From contig CAVYOX010000010.1 of the NCBI GenBank assembly GCA_963770245.1, positions 248,001 through 312,000 on the forward strand: 64,000 nucleotides of DNA, given 5' to 3'. The notes beneath the pieces are model-generated. The model was not told the DNA's origin. It worked only from the letters and a program-made list of their open reading frames with translations, and searched no databases. Position 1 is the stretch's first letter, and each line of letters begins with the position of its first letter. Shown here piece by piece: positions 47,235 through 56,316 of the stretch. This DNA is from PALSA-270 sp963770245. GTDB taxonomy: Bacteria; Acidobacteriota; Terriglobia; Terriglobales; Acidobacteriaceae. The translations under genes and the position numbers were made by a program.

Positions 47235-48533
47235 ATGTCGATGCCACCGCGAGCCCGAGGCGCCTTGCTGCTGGCCATCCTATTTTCCGCGGCCATGGGC
47301 TACTACCACCTGCAAATCTTCCTGCCGCACGCCCGGGCGATGCATGCCGCCCACGGACTGGGCGACGGCTATTTCTTCGGCAACGACTTCTATCCCATTT
47401 GGCTCACTTCGCGGGAATGGGCTTTCGATCACCGCGATCCCTATAGCCCCGCGATGACGCGGGCGATTCAGATCGGCCTGTTTGGACGCTCACTCGATCC
47501 CCGCAATCCACTCGATCCGGATGCCGGCTACCGAACGTTTTCCTATCCCGCGTTCACCGATGTTCTCGCCCTCCCGCTGGCCGCAATGCACTTCGCCGCG
47601 GCGCGAGTCCTGCTTGTTCTACTTTTTCCCCTGCTCCTCGTACTCAGCGTTCTGTTGTGGGTGCGATGCTTTGGCCTGCGGACCAGCCCGGACCAACTGG
47701 CCATCCTGCTCATGCTGACGCTGTTCAGTTACCCGGGCCTCGAGGCGGTTTTTGCTCTGCAATGGGGACTTCTCGTCCAGTTTCTGCTGGCTGCTGGCTT
47801 GACCGCTTTGGGGAAGAACCGGACCTGGTCGGCCGGATGCTGGCTGGCGCTTGCCACCATCAAACCTCAGTTGATCGTTCTGCTGGTTTTCTATCTCATG
47901 CTGTGGACGCTCGCCGATTGGCGCGGGCGCCGGGGATTTGGCTACGGTTTTCTCGGGGGGACGGCGCTACTCGCGACGAGTGCCCTGCTGATCTCGCCCC
48001 GCTGGATTTTCGAGTGGTGGCATGTACTGGCCGGCTACCGAAACTATACCTATCCGCCGCTGGCCAGAGATCTTTGGGGGCCGCAGGGGGGGGCGGCGCT
48101 GATCGCTGGGCTGCTGGTAGCCGCGCTAGCCCTGGCGTGGCGCATGCGTCATGTATCTGCCGCATCGGGAGAGTTCGCGCTGACGGTCAGCCTCCTGCTG
48201 GCCATCTCGGTGGTGACGCTGCTTCCGAGTGACGCCGTGTACGACCATCTAGTCCTGCTGCCCGGCATCATCTTTCTGCTGCGGTTCTGGCGCCGGTTGC
48301 TCTTGGTAAATCGGGCCTTTCGGATCGTGCTGGCTCTTTCGATTGCGGCTGTCCTCTGGCCGGGGATCGCTGCCATGGCCGTCATTGGCATGCGGCTTGT
48401 GCACCCACTGGCGGGCTGGGCGATTTTGCTGCCGGTTCGTACTGCGGCATCGGTGCCCTTCGTGATTCTGGCCGGACTAGGTTTGGCGATGCGTGAATGG
48501 CTCGGTCGCCGAATGACTCTGGCTGGTGAGTAA
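47235..48533 (+). CDS. GT87-family-like polytopic glycosyltransferase (DUF2029)
   Basis: A 432-residue integral membrane protein with about ten helices. The first periplasmic loop has GDGYFFGNDFYPIWLTSREWAF with the NDFYPIW Asp typical of lipid-linked-sugar-dependent GT-C enzymes, then TRAIQIGLFG and YRTFSYPAF. Helices such as VLLVLLFPLLLVLSVLLWVRCF and GCWLALATIKPQLIVLLVFYL follow ('ATIKPQ' is a hallmark of DUF2029). It would transfer a mannose or similar sugar from polyprenyl phosphate at the outer face of the membrane. It is divergent from the acyl-CoA dehydrogenase gene; no other glycan genes are adjacent. Confidence 0.88.
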   Translation: MSMPPRARGALLLAILFSAAMGYYHLQIFLPHARAMHAAHGLGDGYFFGNDFYPIWLTSREWAFDHRDPYSPAMTRAIQIGLFGRSLDPRNPLDPDAGYRTFSYPAFTDVLALPLAAMHFAAARVLLVLLFPLLLVLSVLLWVRCFGLRTSPDQLAILLMLTLFSYPGLEAVFALQWGLLVQFLLAAGLTALGKNRTWSAGCWLALATIKPQLIVLLVFYLMLWTLADWRGRRGFGYGFLGGTALLATSALLISPRWIFEWWHVLAGYRNYTYPPLARDLWGPQGGAALIAGLLVAALALAWRMRHVSAASGEFALTVSLLLAISVVTLLPSDAVYDHLVLLPGIIFLLRFWRRLLLVNRAFRIVLALSIAAVLWPGIAAMAVIGMRLVHPLAGWAILLPVRTAASVPFVILAGLGLAMREWLGRRMTLAGE

Positions 48534-48579
48534 GGCGCGCCCCTGCGGGCGTCAATCGCGGGCGTTCAATCCCGGGCGT

Positions 48580-49305
48580 TCAATTTCGATCGCCGGCTCC
48601 GCTTCGCGGCTTGGCCGCGGGGTTTGCGGGTTCCAGCCGATAACGACCCGGACGTTTCGGTTCATGCCGCACGCTGCGGCCTTCGACCAGGTGGAACAAC
48701 TCCTCGCCCAGGTTCTTGACATGATCCCCGGCGCGCTCAAAGGCCTGCGCCATGAGCAGCACCGGAGTGCTGTAGTCCCGGCGGCGGCGCTCGCGGCTTT
48801 CCAAATGGCGGCGAAACACCGTCTGGCAAGCGCGGTCAATTTGGGAGTCGGCCTGCAGCACCCAGGCCGCCGGTTCCAAATCGCGCTCCAGAAAGCCGCG
48901 ATGGACGGCCCCGAGCATCTTCTCGAGAACGTCCGCCATGGCGATCAGGTCGCGCGCGTCATCGCGCAGCAGCCGTACGGTCAAGTTCTGCAAGCGCTGG
49001 GCCACGGAATAGGTAAGGTCGCCGATGCGCTCCAGATCAATGATGAACTTGAGGCAAGCCAGGAGCTCGCGGGCCTCGGCCTCGGTAACCTCGGTGATAG
49101 CCGCGGTTATTTCCTCGTCAATGCGGCGCTCCATGCGGTCGAGTTCTTTCTCGCAATCCTTGACCGCGATGAACGCCATGCTGGAGGAATTCTCGATGAG
49201 GTCGCGGAGGTTGAACGCGGCGTCTTTCCCGACCAGGCAGGCTTGCAGCACCAGGCCAGTCATTTTCTTGGTGGATTCAGGCTGCGCTACGGACCGACGT
49301 TTCAT
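48580..49305 (-). CDS. phoU: PhoU-domain phosphate regulatory protein
   Basis: A 241-residue helical protein of two PhoU repeats. Conserved features are MAFIAVKDCEKELDRMERRIDEEI (first half), LLACLKFIIDLERIGDLTYSVAQR (the metal-binding E-R-I-G-D loop) and LLMAQAFERAGDHVKNLGEEL (the second E-R-x-G-D). In known systems PhoU moderates Pst phosphate uptake and PhoR signalling. No pst or phoR/phoB genes are in the window. The gene overlaps the upstream acyltransferase gene by ATGA (4 bases), which means they are translationally coupled. Confidence 0.93.
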   Translation of the reverse strand: MKRRSVAQPESTKKMTGLVLQACLVGKDAAFNLRDLIENSSSMAFIAVKDCEKELDRMERRIDEEITAAITEVTEAEARELLACLKFIIDLERIGDLTYSVAQRLQNLTVRLLRDDARDLIAMADVLEKMLGAVHRGFLERDLEPAAWVLQADSQIDRACQTVFRRHLESRERRRRDYSTPVLLMAQAFERAGDHVKNLGEELFHLVEGRSVRHEPKRPGRYRLEPANPAAKPRSGAGDRN

Positions 49306-51122
49306 GCCACTCCCGCGGGAACCTGCAACCCATGATACCGCCAGAAGCCTTCCACGCCATCTTTTCCCATATAACGCTCGAGCGAGGTCCGATCGGTGCG
49401 CCGCAGATCGACCAGCACCAGGCCATCGAGCACGTCGGAGAAATTGCGGTCTACATTGAAGCAGATCAGACGACCGCCCAATTTGGCATATTGCTTGAGC
49501 AGAATGGGAATGCCCTTGCCATCGGTTTCCAGGTCGCCGATGGGATCGGCAAGGTCCTGCAAATCTTTGAGCTTCGCGCAGGCCGCGGGACTGTCACCGG
49601 GACGAATCCAGCCCGCCTGGAAAGGACAGCGCGGGCGGATCAAGGCCGACAGCTCGGGGTCTCGGTCCCGCGCCTGGAAAAAGCGCACGATCAATTCGCG
49701 TGACACGCGGTTATAGCGGCTGCTAATGCTGACCGCGCCGAATAGCACTGCCAGCTGGGGATGCGTCGCCAAGTAACGACCGATTCCCTTCCACAACATG
49801 AGGAGGGGAGCGTATTGGCGCTGGTACTCGGGGCGGATGAAAGACCGCCCCAGTTCGAGGGCCGGGCCCAGGCGCTCGAAGACTCGCGGGTCGTAGCGGA
49901 ACAGCGTGCTGGTGTAGAGGCCGGCCACACCGCGGCGCGGAAGAATCTCCGTGGTCAGGCCCAGGCGATAGGCTCCCACCAGTTCCTGATTCAGCTTGCT
50001 CCACAGCAGCACATGTTTGTAGTCGGAGTCGAAACGGTCCAGGTCGCTCGACTGACCCGTGCCCTCTCCCGCCGCGCGGAAAGTAGCCTCCCGCAAGCGT
50101 CCGAGCTCCAGCATGCAGTGCGGGATCGAGGAGGCTTCGGCTAAGAACACAGCAAACTCGCGAGTCTGTTCCAAGCACTGATCGGAGTGGAGTTTTTCGA
50201 GTTCGGGGAGAAGATCTCGGAGGGGCACGGCCTGGGCCAGGGCGGCGCTCTTGCGCCGAGCGAAGACCGACGGCAGCGCAGGCGTGACTTTCGGCCGGCT
50301 CTCGCTGCGCTGGGCCAGCAGGTAGGTCCGCCAGCGCAAGTAGTTGGCGGCTTCCTGCTCGCTCGAGGCGTGACCGATGGCGGAGGCGGAGATCGGGCTG
50401 CCGATGCGAACTTCCACTTTCTTGCCCACTTGGCCCAGAAATTCGCTGAGCAGCCAGGCGGTGCGCAGGCTAGGACGCAGGCGGCTCATGGCATGGAACG
50501 GCACGCTGTTCGATCCTTCGAAGAAAACCGGCAGAGCTTGCGCGCCACTCAGACGGACCAAGCGTGCGACCGCTGGATCCCAGGTCGAATCGGCGACTTC
50601 CAGCTGCCGCAAATGAATATGGGAAACTTCGCCGGCGGGAAACACCGCCAACATCCCTCCCGTGCGCAGCCAGAAAACTGCCCGTCGGAGCGCGCTGCGA
50701 TTCACCGCGGCAGCGTGTGAGTCGCCGCGGACGTCCACGAAAATGCAGCACTGGTGCAGTTCCGGAATGCCGGCGAGCAGCGAGTTTGTCAGAATCTTCA
50801 CGTCGGGCCGGACTCGCATCAAAAGCGTGCCCAGGATGGCCCCGTCGAGCAAGCCAAATGGGTGATTGGCGGTGACCACGACCGGGCCGGCCACCGGAAT
50901 GCGGCTCCGGTCGGGAGCGCTCACGTGATAGTCCACCTTCATTTCCGCCAACACGTTCTCGAGCAGCGAGCGATCCACCGGCTGCTGAGCCCGACGGTAC
51001 AGTTCGCGAACCCGCTCCATCGGCAGGAATGGTTGCGCCAATTCGCGGAATGGCCCCGGGTCCTGGCTGGGAGTGGCGGGGCTGGCCTGTCCAGGTCCCG
51101 CGAGGAAACGATCGATCGCCAT
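49302..51122 (-). CDS. Two-domain acyltransferase, OlsF-like (PlsC-like plus OlsB/hemolysin-type GNAT)
   Basis: 606 residues. The N-terminal half (about 60-260) is a glycerolipid-type acyltransferase: block I VTANHPFGLLDGAIL, CIFVDVRGDS, AVFPAGEVSHI (FPxGE). The C-terminal half (about 310-600) is an OlsB/hemolysin-type N-acyltransferase: EFAVFLAEASSIPHCMLELGRLREATFR, DLDRFDSDYKHVLLWSKLNQELVGAYRLG, FIRPEYQ. This order (O-acyltransferase then N-acyltransferase) is that of OlsF, which makes ornithine lipids in one protein. The substrate could instead be another amino acid lipid. It is co-translated with phoU. Confidence 0.85.
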   Translation of the reverse strand: MAIDRFLAGPGQASPATPSQDPGPFRELAQPFLPMERVRELYRRAQQPVDRSLLENVLAEMKVDYHVSAPDRSRIPVAGPVVVTANHPFGLLDGAILGTLLMRVRPDVKILTNSLLAGIPELHQCCIFVDVRGDSHAAAVNRSALRRAVFWLRTGGMLAVFPAGEVSHIHLRQLEVADSTWDPAVARLVRLSGAQALPVFFEGSNSVPFHAMSRLRPSLRTAWLLSEFLGQVGKKVEVRIGSPISASAIGHASSEQEAANYLRWRTYLLAQRSESRPKVTPALPSVFARRKSAALAQAVPLRDLLPELEKLHSDQCLEQTREFAVFLAEASSIPHCMLELGRLREATFRAAGEGTGQSSDLDRFDSDYKHVLLWSKLNQELVGAYRLGLTTEILPRRGVAGLYTSTLFRYDPRVFERLGPALELGRSFIRPEYQRQYAPLLMLWKGIGRYLATHPQLAVLFGAVSISSRYNRVSRELIVRFFQARDRDPELSALIRPRCPFQAGWIRPGDSPAACAKLKDLQDLADPIGDLETDGKGIPILLKQYAKLGGRLICFNVDRNFSDVLDGLVLVDLRRTDRTSLERYMGKDGVEGFWRYHGLQVPAGVA

Positions 51123-51520
51123 GCTCTGTTACTAAGGCAAGCGGTTTGCGGCAGTATGAAGGCAAGGTTAAAAGTCCGTGACAAGGTTGACGAGTCTGAC
51201 ACCCCGGAAAGCGATCCCCCGAAGCGCCTCGTCGCATTCTGGCCCCGGCGCATCGGCTCCGGGCGCATTCGGGGCCGGGCATTCGGGCTCAGGTTCGATT
51301 CGCACCCTAGAATATTTTCCCGCCCGGACCCGATCGATTCTGCCTGCTTAGGACCGGCCGCGTGCCAGAAGTGTTGGATTAGCGTGTTCGCTCAGAACGG
51401 CCACGGAGCGCTTGCACCGAGCGCCCTGCGTTGTCGGCTCGGATTCCTCCGGCAACCACTTTCCGCTTGCAAGCACGCGGGAGCTTCCAGATAATATCTA
51501 CTGGACGAGTTCTCAAAATC

Positions 51521-52411
51521 GTGTATCGGTACAGTCGAGCAGACCTACTTCGGATTCTTCGGCTCACGGCGCGTCAACTGTCGGCTTGGGAAAAAGCTGA
51601 ACTGGTAGCCGCCGCCGAAAGCTATTCCTTCTTCGACCTCTTGCAAATCAAGAAGGTGCGGGATTTGTGTGCCCGTAAGGTGCGGCCCGCAGTCATCCGG
51701 CAATCCCTCGAAGCCATGCAGCGGGCGGCGGGCATGGAAAACCCATTGCTCGAGGCCGGTTCGTTCACCGCTGGACACCGCGTGGCCTTCCGTCACGCAG
51801 GCCGAGTGCTCGAGCCCATCGCCGGCCAATTCATGTTTGATTTTGCTCCCGAACAAAGGGTGGTGACTAGCACACCGATCGATCGGGAGGGCCTGGAGCC
51901 CGCGCCGCGCGACATCTCGGAACTTTTCGCCCGAGGCATTGCACTCGAAGAAGATCCCAACCACCAGTCCCAGGCCATCGCGGCTTATCAAAGAGTCCTG
52001 CAACTCGATCCCGAACATGCCGCGGCCCACATCAATCTGGGAACGCTCTACTACAACCGGCAGGAGTATGGCCTGGCGGAAGAGCATTACCGTCGCGCCA
52101 TTGAGATTGATCCGCGCTACGCCCTGGCGTACTTTGACCTCGGCAACGTGCTTGACGAGACCGGCCGGGTGGCAGAAGCCATCCACACCTACCATGCCGC
52201 GCTGCAGCTCGCGCCCACCTATGCCGATGCGCACTACAACCTGGCGCTGGCTTACGAAAAAGTCAAAGAACCGCGCCAGGCCCTGAAGCACTGGCGGGCC
52301 TACCTGAAGCTGGACACGGTCGGACCCTGGGCGGTCCATGCCCACAATCAAATGCAGCGAATCCTGCAGTTTGACACCTTGAAGCTGGTCTACAAGCGCA
52401 AAGCGGACTGA
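51521..52411 (+). CDS. MerR-type HTH protein with C-terminal TPR repeats
   Basis: About 296 residues. Residues 1-75 (RYSRADLLRILRLTARQLSAWEKAELV, YSFFDLLQIKKVRDL, VRPAVIRQSLEAM) look like a MerR-family winged HTH: the DLLRILRL-x-RQLSAWE recognition region and YSFFDLLQIKKVRDL. The middle is a linker. The C-terminal half has about four TPR units (AAAHINLGTLYYNRQEYGLAEEHYRRAIEIDP, ALAYFDLGNVLDETGRVAEAI, ADAHYNLALAYEKVKEPRQALKHW). No MerR effector/coiled-coil dimer domain is present. It may be a DNA-bound scaffold. The GTG start lacks a strong Shine-Dalgarno, so it is tentative. Confidence 0.8.
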   Translation: MYRYSRADLLRILRLTARQLSAWEKAELVAAAESYSFFDLLQIKKVRDLCARKVRPAVIRQSLEAMQRAAGMENPLLEAGSFTAGHRVAFRHAGRVLEPIAGQFMFDFAPEQRVVTSTPIDREGLEPAPRDISELFARGIALEEDPNHQSQAIAAYQRVLQLDPEHAAAHINLGTLYYNRQEYGLAEEHYRRAIEIDPRYALAYFDLGNVLDETGRVAEAIHTYHAALQLAPTYADAHYNLALAYEKVKEPRQALKHWRAYLKLDTVGPWAVHAHNQMQRILQFDTLKLVYKRKAD

Positions 52412-52516
52412 GTGTTTTTTTGTCGAGCGACATCGTTCGGTGGTTTTGCGGCAACCGAGGCTTCTACCATCCCGGCATGTGCAATCCGCGGTTCAGAATC
52501 GGGATCGCGCCGCCTG

Positions 52517-52882
52517 TCAGCTGGCGGCAGCCGCGCGTTCGGCAAGCGCGATGGTAACGGCCTGTTGTACTTCGGCGACCGCCGCCGACACTGCTAGCTG
52601 TACTTCGTTGCCCGAGGCCGCTACCTCCGGTTTACCTAAGCGCACTCGAAACTCAACTCGCTCACACCTTGACATACTGTCATAGAAGCAACGGTAGGCC
52701 TTCAGTTGCTCCTTCAGATCGACTTCTAGTTCGGTGTTACAGACCGCGCACTTGGGGGAAACGGACTTTTCGAGATAGTCTTTGGTTTCAAAATCGAAAA
52801 TTGTCCCATGACCGCAGTTGCCGCAACCGATGCTGAGCACGTGCAGTTCCTTGACGTTGAAAACCAGTTCCTGTTCGCTCAT
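52517..52882 (-). CDS. Zinc-ribbon-like hypothetical protein
   Basis: A 121-residue soluble protein. Two CxxC knuckles, SIGCGNCGHG (near residue 20) and SPKCAVCNTE (near residue 46), probably bind zinc or form a rubredoxin-like ribbon. The middle is basic/acidic mixed and the C-terminus is Ala-rich and helical (LAVSAAVAEVQQAVTIALAERAAAAS). No family recognised. It is convergent with the MerR-TPR gene, with about 105 bases between. Confidence 0.65.
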   Translation of the reverse strand: MSEQELVFNVKELHVLSIGCGNCGHGTIFDFETKDYLEKSVSPKCAVCNTELEVDLKEQLKAYRCFYDSMSRCERVEFRVRLGKPEVAASGNEVQLAVSAAVAEVQQAVTIALAERAAAAS

Positions 52883-53825
52883 TTTGGGTGTCTTCTCCCT
52901 CCAGGGATAGTCGACTACTTCTCGACTGCGGACGAGTTACCAAAGTCCGGCCAGATTCTCCAGGCGGACCGATCTGTTCAAGACCAAGCAGGGCAGGACT
53001 ACGCAGAGTATCGAGAAGATCGCCGAGCCTTGCCCCTCGATGCTTGAGAATCAACCGGAATCTTATTTTTAGGGCACTGCGATTGCCCCATCGCTTGAGC
53101 GGCTGGACCAATAGGAAGGCTCTAGTAAGAATCGGGAGCCGCTGCGAAATCCTTGAGCCAGGGACCAGCAAAAACGAAAACGTCCCAGACTCATTGAGTC
53201 CTGGGACGTTCGTCGAACAGCCCTCCCCCGAAGTCTGCTCAAAAACAGAGTAACGGCTTCGGTCGAGCATGGGAATGGCTCGGATGGGCTACTGTGGAAA
53301 ATTGGTTCGCGCCGGCCCTCAGGCCGACCGAAAGCCAGGCCAAGCGGCGTCGGGGTGCTGGGCCTGCTGTTCCTCGAGGTTCGCAGCGGGCCCTTCGATC
53401 GAGGGGCATGAGTGGTGGCTGGCCATTTCGAGGCACTGTACAATCCTCGAGGATGGCAGCGGTTCCCGTTTCATGGGTGGACCGCCTGATCTCGCGAAAC
53501 CGCCTTTGATTCGCCGCCACTCGACCGTTTCCCGGCTTACCGTGCCCCGCACGGGGCAAGCTCTTCGGCTTCTGAGCGTAGGTTATGCCGCGTGCGAAGG
53601 TGGAGACCATGCGGCGCTCGAGGCGCTGCTGGCTCTGGGTCGCACCCAGGCTTTCCGCCATCGATTCACGTTCTTGATGCTCGGATTGCATGAGCGGGAT
53701 CCGCTCAGAAGCCCGGTCCGAGGGATTCCCCGCTTTACCTTCTCGTCCCAAGCTTTCGCCACCAGCCTAGGAGACATTGCGGGGCTCGAAAAACGTGTCG
53801 CAGGGATTCGTTTGAAGACTATGCG
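52883..53825. other. Gene-poor region with a strong hairpin
   Basis: About 940 bases between the zinc-ribbon gene and the P450 gene. Open frames on both strands (for example 53269-53829 plus and 53239-53751 minus) have no recognisable domain, poor start sites and Arg/Ser/Pro-rich composition, so none is called. A terminator-like hairpin lies at 53179-53210. I saw no tRNA, RNase P, SRP or tmRNA signature. Confidence 0.5.
53179..53210 (-). terminator. Bulged hairpin followed by T-rich tract on the minus strand
   Basis: AACGTCCCAG...CTGGGACGTT is a perfect 10-bp stem, extended by ACTC/GAGT after a single-base bulge, with a 3-base loop. On the minus strand it is followed by TTTTCGTTTTT, the standard Rho-independent layout. 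It lies over 600 bases beyond the P450 stop, so it may end a longer P450 transcript or an unrecognised RNA. Confidence 0.65.
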
Positions 53826-55223
53826 TTAGTGTGAAGATAGTTCAGGGGCACCGGCTCGCGGTTCAACGATCATCCTTAGGGGATATTTCGGCCGCAGTGT
53901 GATGCGGGCTCTCGTGTCGACCAGCTGACCGGGCGCCATTCGCAGACGCCACTCGAGAGCGAGCGCCGCGATCACCAACACCCCTTCCATCCACGCGAAC
54001 CGCTCTCCCAGGCACGTGCGCGCACCGCCGCCGAAGGGAAAATAGGAAAACTTGGGCCGCGACTCCATCTCCCCGGTCTGCCAGCGTTCGGGAGCGAACT
54101 TCAGCGGATCGGGGAACCAACGCGCGTCGCGATGCACCACCCAGGGACTCATGAGCACGATGGATCGCGCCGGGATCACATATTCGCCGATCGAAAAATC
54201 CTGCATGGCACGGCGGCCGATCGCCCAAGCCGGCGGATACAAGCGGAGGGATTCGGCGAAAACGCCTTCGGTGTAACGGAGCCGGGGCAGATCGTCCAGC
54301 GTGGGCAATCGCCCGCCCAAAACGCGATCGAGCTCGGCGTGAAGTTTAGCCTCTGCCTCCGGGTTTTGGGAAAGAAGATACCAGGTCCAGGTCAGGGCGT
54401 TGGCCGTGGTTTCGTGCCCCGCCAGCAGTATCGTCAGCGCTTCGTCACGCACCTGCTTGTCGGTCAAGCCGCGGGAGGACTGGTCGGAATCGACTTCTTC
54501 GTCCTGGCTCAGTAGAAGCATCGACAACAAGTCGCCAGTATCACGGCCGCTGGCGCGCCGTTCCGCAATCATCCGGTAAACGGTTTGATCCAGGCGGTCC
54601 CGGGCGCGTTCGAAGCGCCGCACCGAAGGGAGCGGCAGCTTTTCGAGCCACTGGGAAAAGGGCATGAGCAGTGCCTCGAACAGCTCAAATACCTGGCTCA
54701 GTGCACCGCTGATCTCATCCGCCTCGGAATCGATGTCGGCGCTGAAAAGCGCGCGGGCCACAATCGCCATACTGAGCCGCATCATCGACTGCGACACATC
54801 GAACTCGGCGCCGGACCGCCATTCGTCTCGCGTGTGGACCGCGCAGTCGACCATCGAACGAGCGTAACCGGCGAGCCGATCGCGATGAAAAGCGGGCTGT
54901 GCCAGGCGGCGCTGGCGGCGATGGAAATCGCCTTCGCTGGTCAGCAAACCATCGCCGAGCAATACACGTGCGCGCTCAAGTGCCCGGCTCTTGGTGAAGT
55001 TGGCCTGCTTGGTGACCAGCACTTCCTTGATCCAGTCCGGGTGATTCAACAGGTAGGCCTGGTGTTGAACCAGGCGAAAACGCGCAATGTCGCCGCACTC
55101 GCGCGCGGCCTTCTCCAAGAATGCGGGAGGGTTCCGGAGATACTCATGCCAGACACCCAGGATCGCGCCTCCCTTGATTTCGGGCGGGCGGCGAGGGATG
55201 TATTTCACCGGAATTTTCCTCAT
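53826..55223 (-). CDS. Cytochrome P450
   Basis: A 465-residue haem monooxygenase. All landmarks are present: I-helix ILLAGHETTANALTW (AGHETT), K-helix ExxR in AESLRLYPPAW, the PERW motif (KFAPERWQ) and the haem-binding loop YFPFGGGARTCLGERFAW with the Cys ligand. The layout resembles CYP4/CYP102-like fatty-acid hydroxylases of bacteria. No ferredoxin or reductase gene is adjacent, so electrons come from elsewhere. The start is ATG behind AAAGG; the upstream frame to 55385 is not P450-like. Confidence 0.95.
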   Translation of the reverse strand: MRKIPVKYIPRRPPEIKGGAILGVWHEYLRNPPAFLEKAARECGDIARFRLVQHQAYLLNHPDWIKEVLVTKQANFTKSRALERARVLLGDGLLTSEGDFHRRQRRLAQPAFHRDRLAGYARSMVDCAVHTRDEWRSGAEFDVSQSMMRLSMAIVARALFSADIDSEADEISGALSQVFELFEALLMPFSQWLEKLPLPSVRRFERARDRLDQTVYRMIAERRASGRDTGDLLSMLLLSQDEEVDSDQSSRGLTDKQVRDEALTILLAGHETTANALTWTWYLLSQNPEAEAKLHAELDRVLGGRLPTLDDLPRLRYTEGVFAESLRLYPPAWAIGRRAMQDFSIGEYVIPARSIVLMSPWVVHRDARWFPDPLKFAPERWQTGEMESRPKFSYFPFGGGARTCLGERFAWMEGVLVIAALALEWRLRMAPGQLVDTRARITLRPKYPLRMIVEPRAGAPELSSH

Positions 55224-55566
55224 GGGCCTTTGGCGAATCTCTGCCGCCGATGGTAGCCGGTATTCGCCAATCATGCATCCCGATTGTTGGACGAGACCAC
55301 CGTTTCGAGAGGCCCGTCGCCGAGCGCACCTGAGCTGAATCGTTGATTTGGAAACTGGAAAAGGGATGGGCCGCACTCCCGACAACTCGGCTCGAGGTTG
55401 TTACAGCCGGTACATTCTGTAACCTATGTCTCCGGGTTGAACCTCAAAGGAATGGGGTCGTGTAGGCAATCTTCATGTAGCAAGTCCGAGGCGAACATGC
55501 CATGAAACGGGGGCGTCCAGACTCGGAGATCTGGTTCAGACGAATGCGCCTTAGAAGGAGAACTCC
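55224..55566. other. Divergent intergenic region upstream of P450 and MFS fragment
   Basis: No gene is supported. It should contain the P450 promoter on the minus strand and the former MFS promoter on the plus strand. An inverted repeat at 55400-55423 is the only marked structure seen. Confidence 0.5.
55400..55423. promoter_or_regulatory. Inverted repeat, possible operator
   Basis: GTTACAG (55400-55406) and CTGTAAC (55417-55423) are a perfect 7-bp inverted repeat around a 10-base spacer, one helical turn and a half centre to centre. This is a typical geometry for dimeric regulators. It lies 177 bases upstream of the P450 start and 144 bases upstream of the MFS fragment. The regulator is unknown. 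Confidence 0.4.
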
Positions 55567-56226
55567 GTGGCCAAGACGCCAATGCTATCCAGAACGACGA
55601 CCTCGCCCGAAGCCCTGCGCGCGAACGCCCGGCCTGTGGCCTATGACAAGGCAAGACTTTCCCTGGTTCGCGTAATCGCGCTGGTGACGGCGGGAATTGC
55701 GGCAAGCATTCGGGGAAATCTGGCTGCGGTTTTGCAGCATCAATTTCTTGACCCGATTGATCCGGTGCATTCGGCGCAAATGATCGGAACGGTGCTGGGC
55801 GTGACGTTTTTCGGCTTCGCGATCACAATCATGGTCGGAAACCCGCTTGGGGACTATCTCGGCATGTGGCCGCTGCTGGCGCTCTCTTCAATCTGCTTTA
55901 TGGTGGGCACTGTTATCGTAATCTGTGCCGCACCGCTTTCGCATTCGTCCTCGGCGTACTGGGTGCTGTGGGCGGGAACGCTAGGCAGCGGCATTGGCTG
56001 GGGCCTGGCGGAAACCGTGATCAACCCGCTGGCCGTGACGCTCTATCCCGACGATTCTTTCGTGGTTTTCGCCTGCCCGTCCTCCACAGTAGACCGCCAT
56101 ACCCGTTCGATCCCTAGGACCTTCATTTCCCACCTGTCGTTTTCGGGAGAACCGACGATGGACACCCGCCAATCTCTCGGCCGGTCGCTCCGACCGGCGT
56201 TGCCTCGCCCAACTCCTCGCGGATGA
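55567..56226 (+). pseudogene. 5' fragment of an MFS transporter gene
   Basis: The frame starts at GTG after AGAAGGAG and encodes transporter-like helices (LSLVRVIALVTAGIAASIRGNLAAVLQ, AQMIGTVLGVTFFGFAITIMVGNPLGDYLGMWPLL, SSICFMVGTVIVICAAPL, VLWAGTLGSGIGWGLAETVINPLAVTLYPDD). The match ends at about 56055; intact relatives continue after the YPDD segment with more helices. Here the frame runs into unrelated Arg/Pro-rich residues and stops. Only about 160 of the expected 400 or more residues remain, so the gene is truncated, probably by recombination at that point. Confidence 0.75.
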
Positions 56227-56316
56227 CCGGCTAGAGCGTCCTGCTTGTCTCCGAAGAATTAAAGCTACCGCCAAGAAACGCCGATGCATGAGGGACAGGG
56301 ACGAGGAGGCGGTTCT

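Noticed and set aside
53269..53829. 186-residue plus-strand frame in the gene-poor region
   Set aside because: No recognised domain, poor start, biased composition; an overlapping minus-strand frame looks equally unconvincing.
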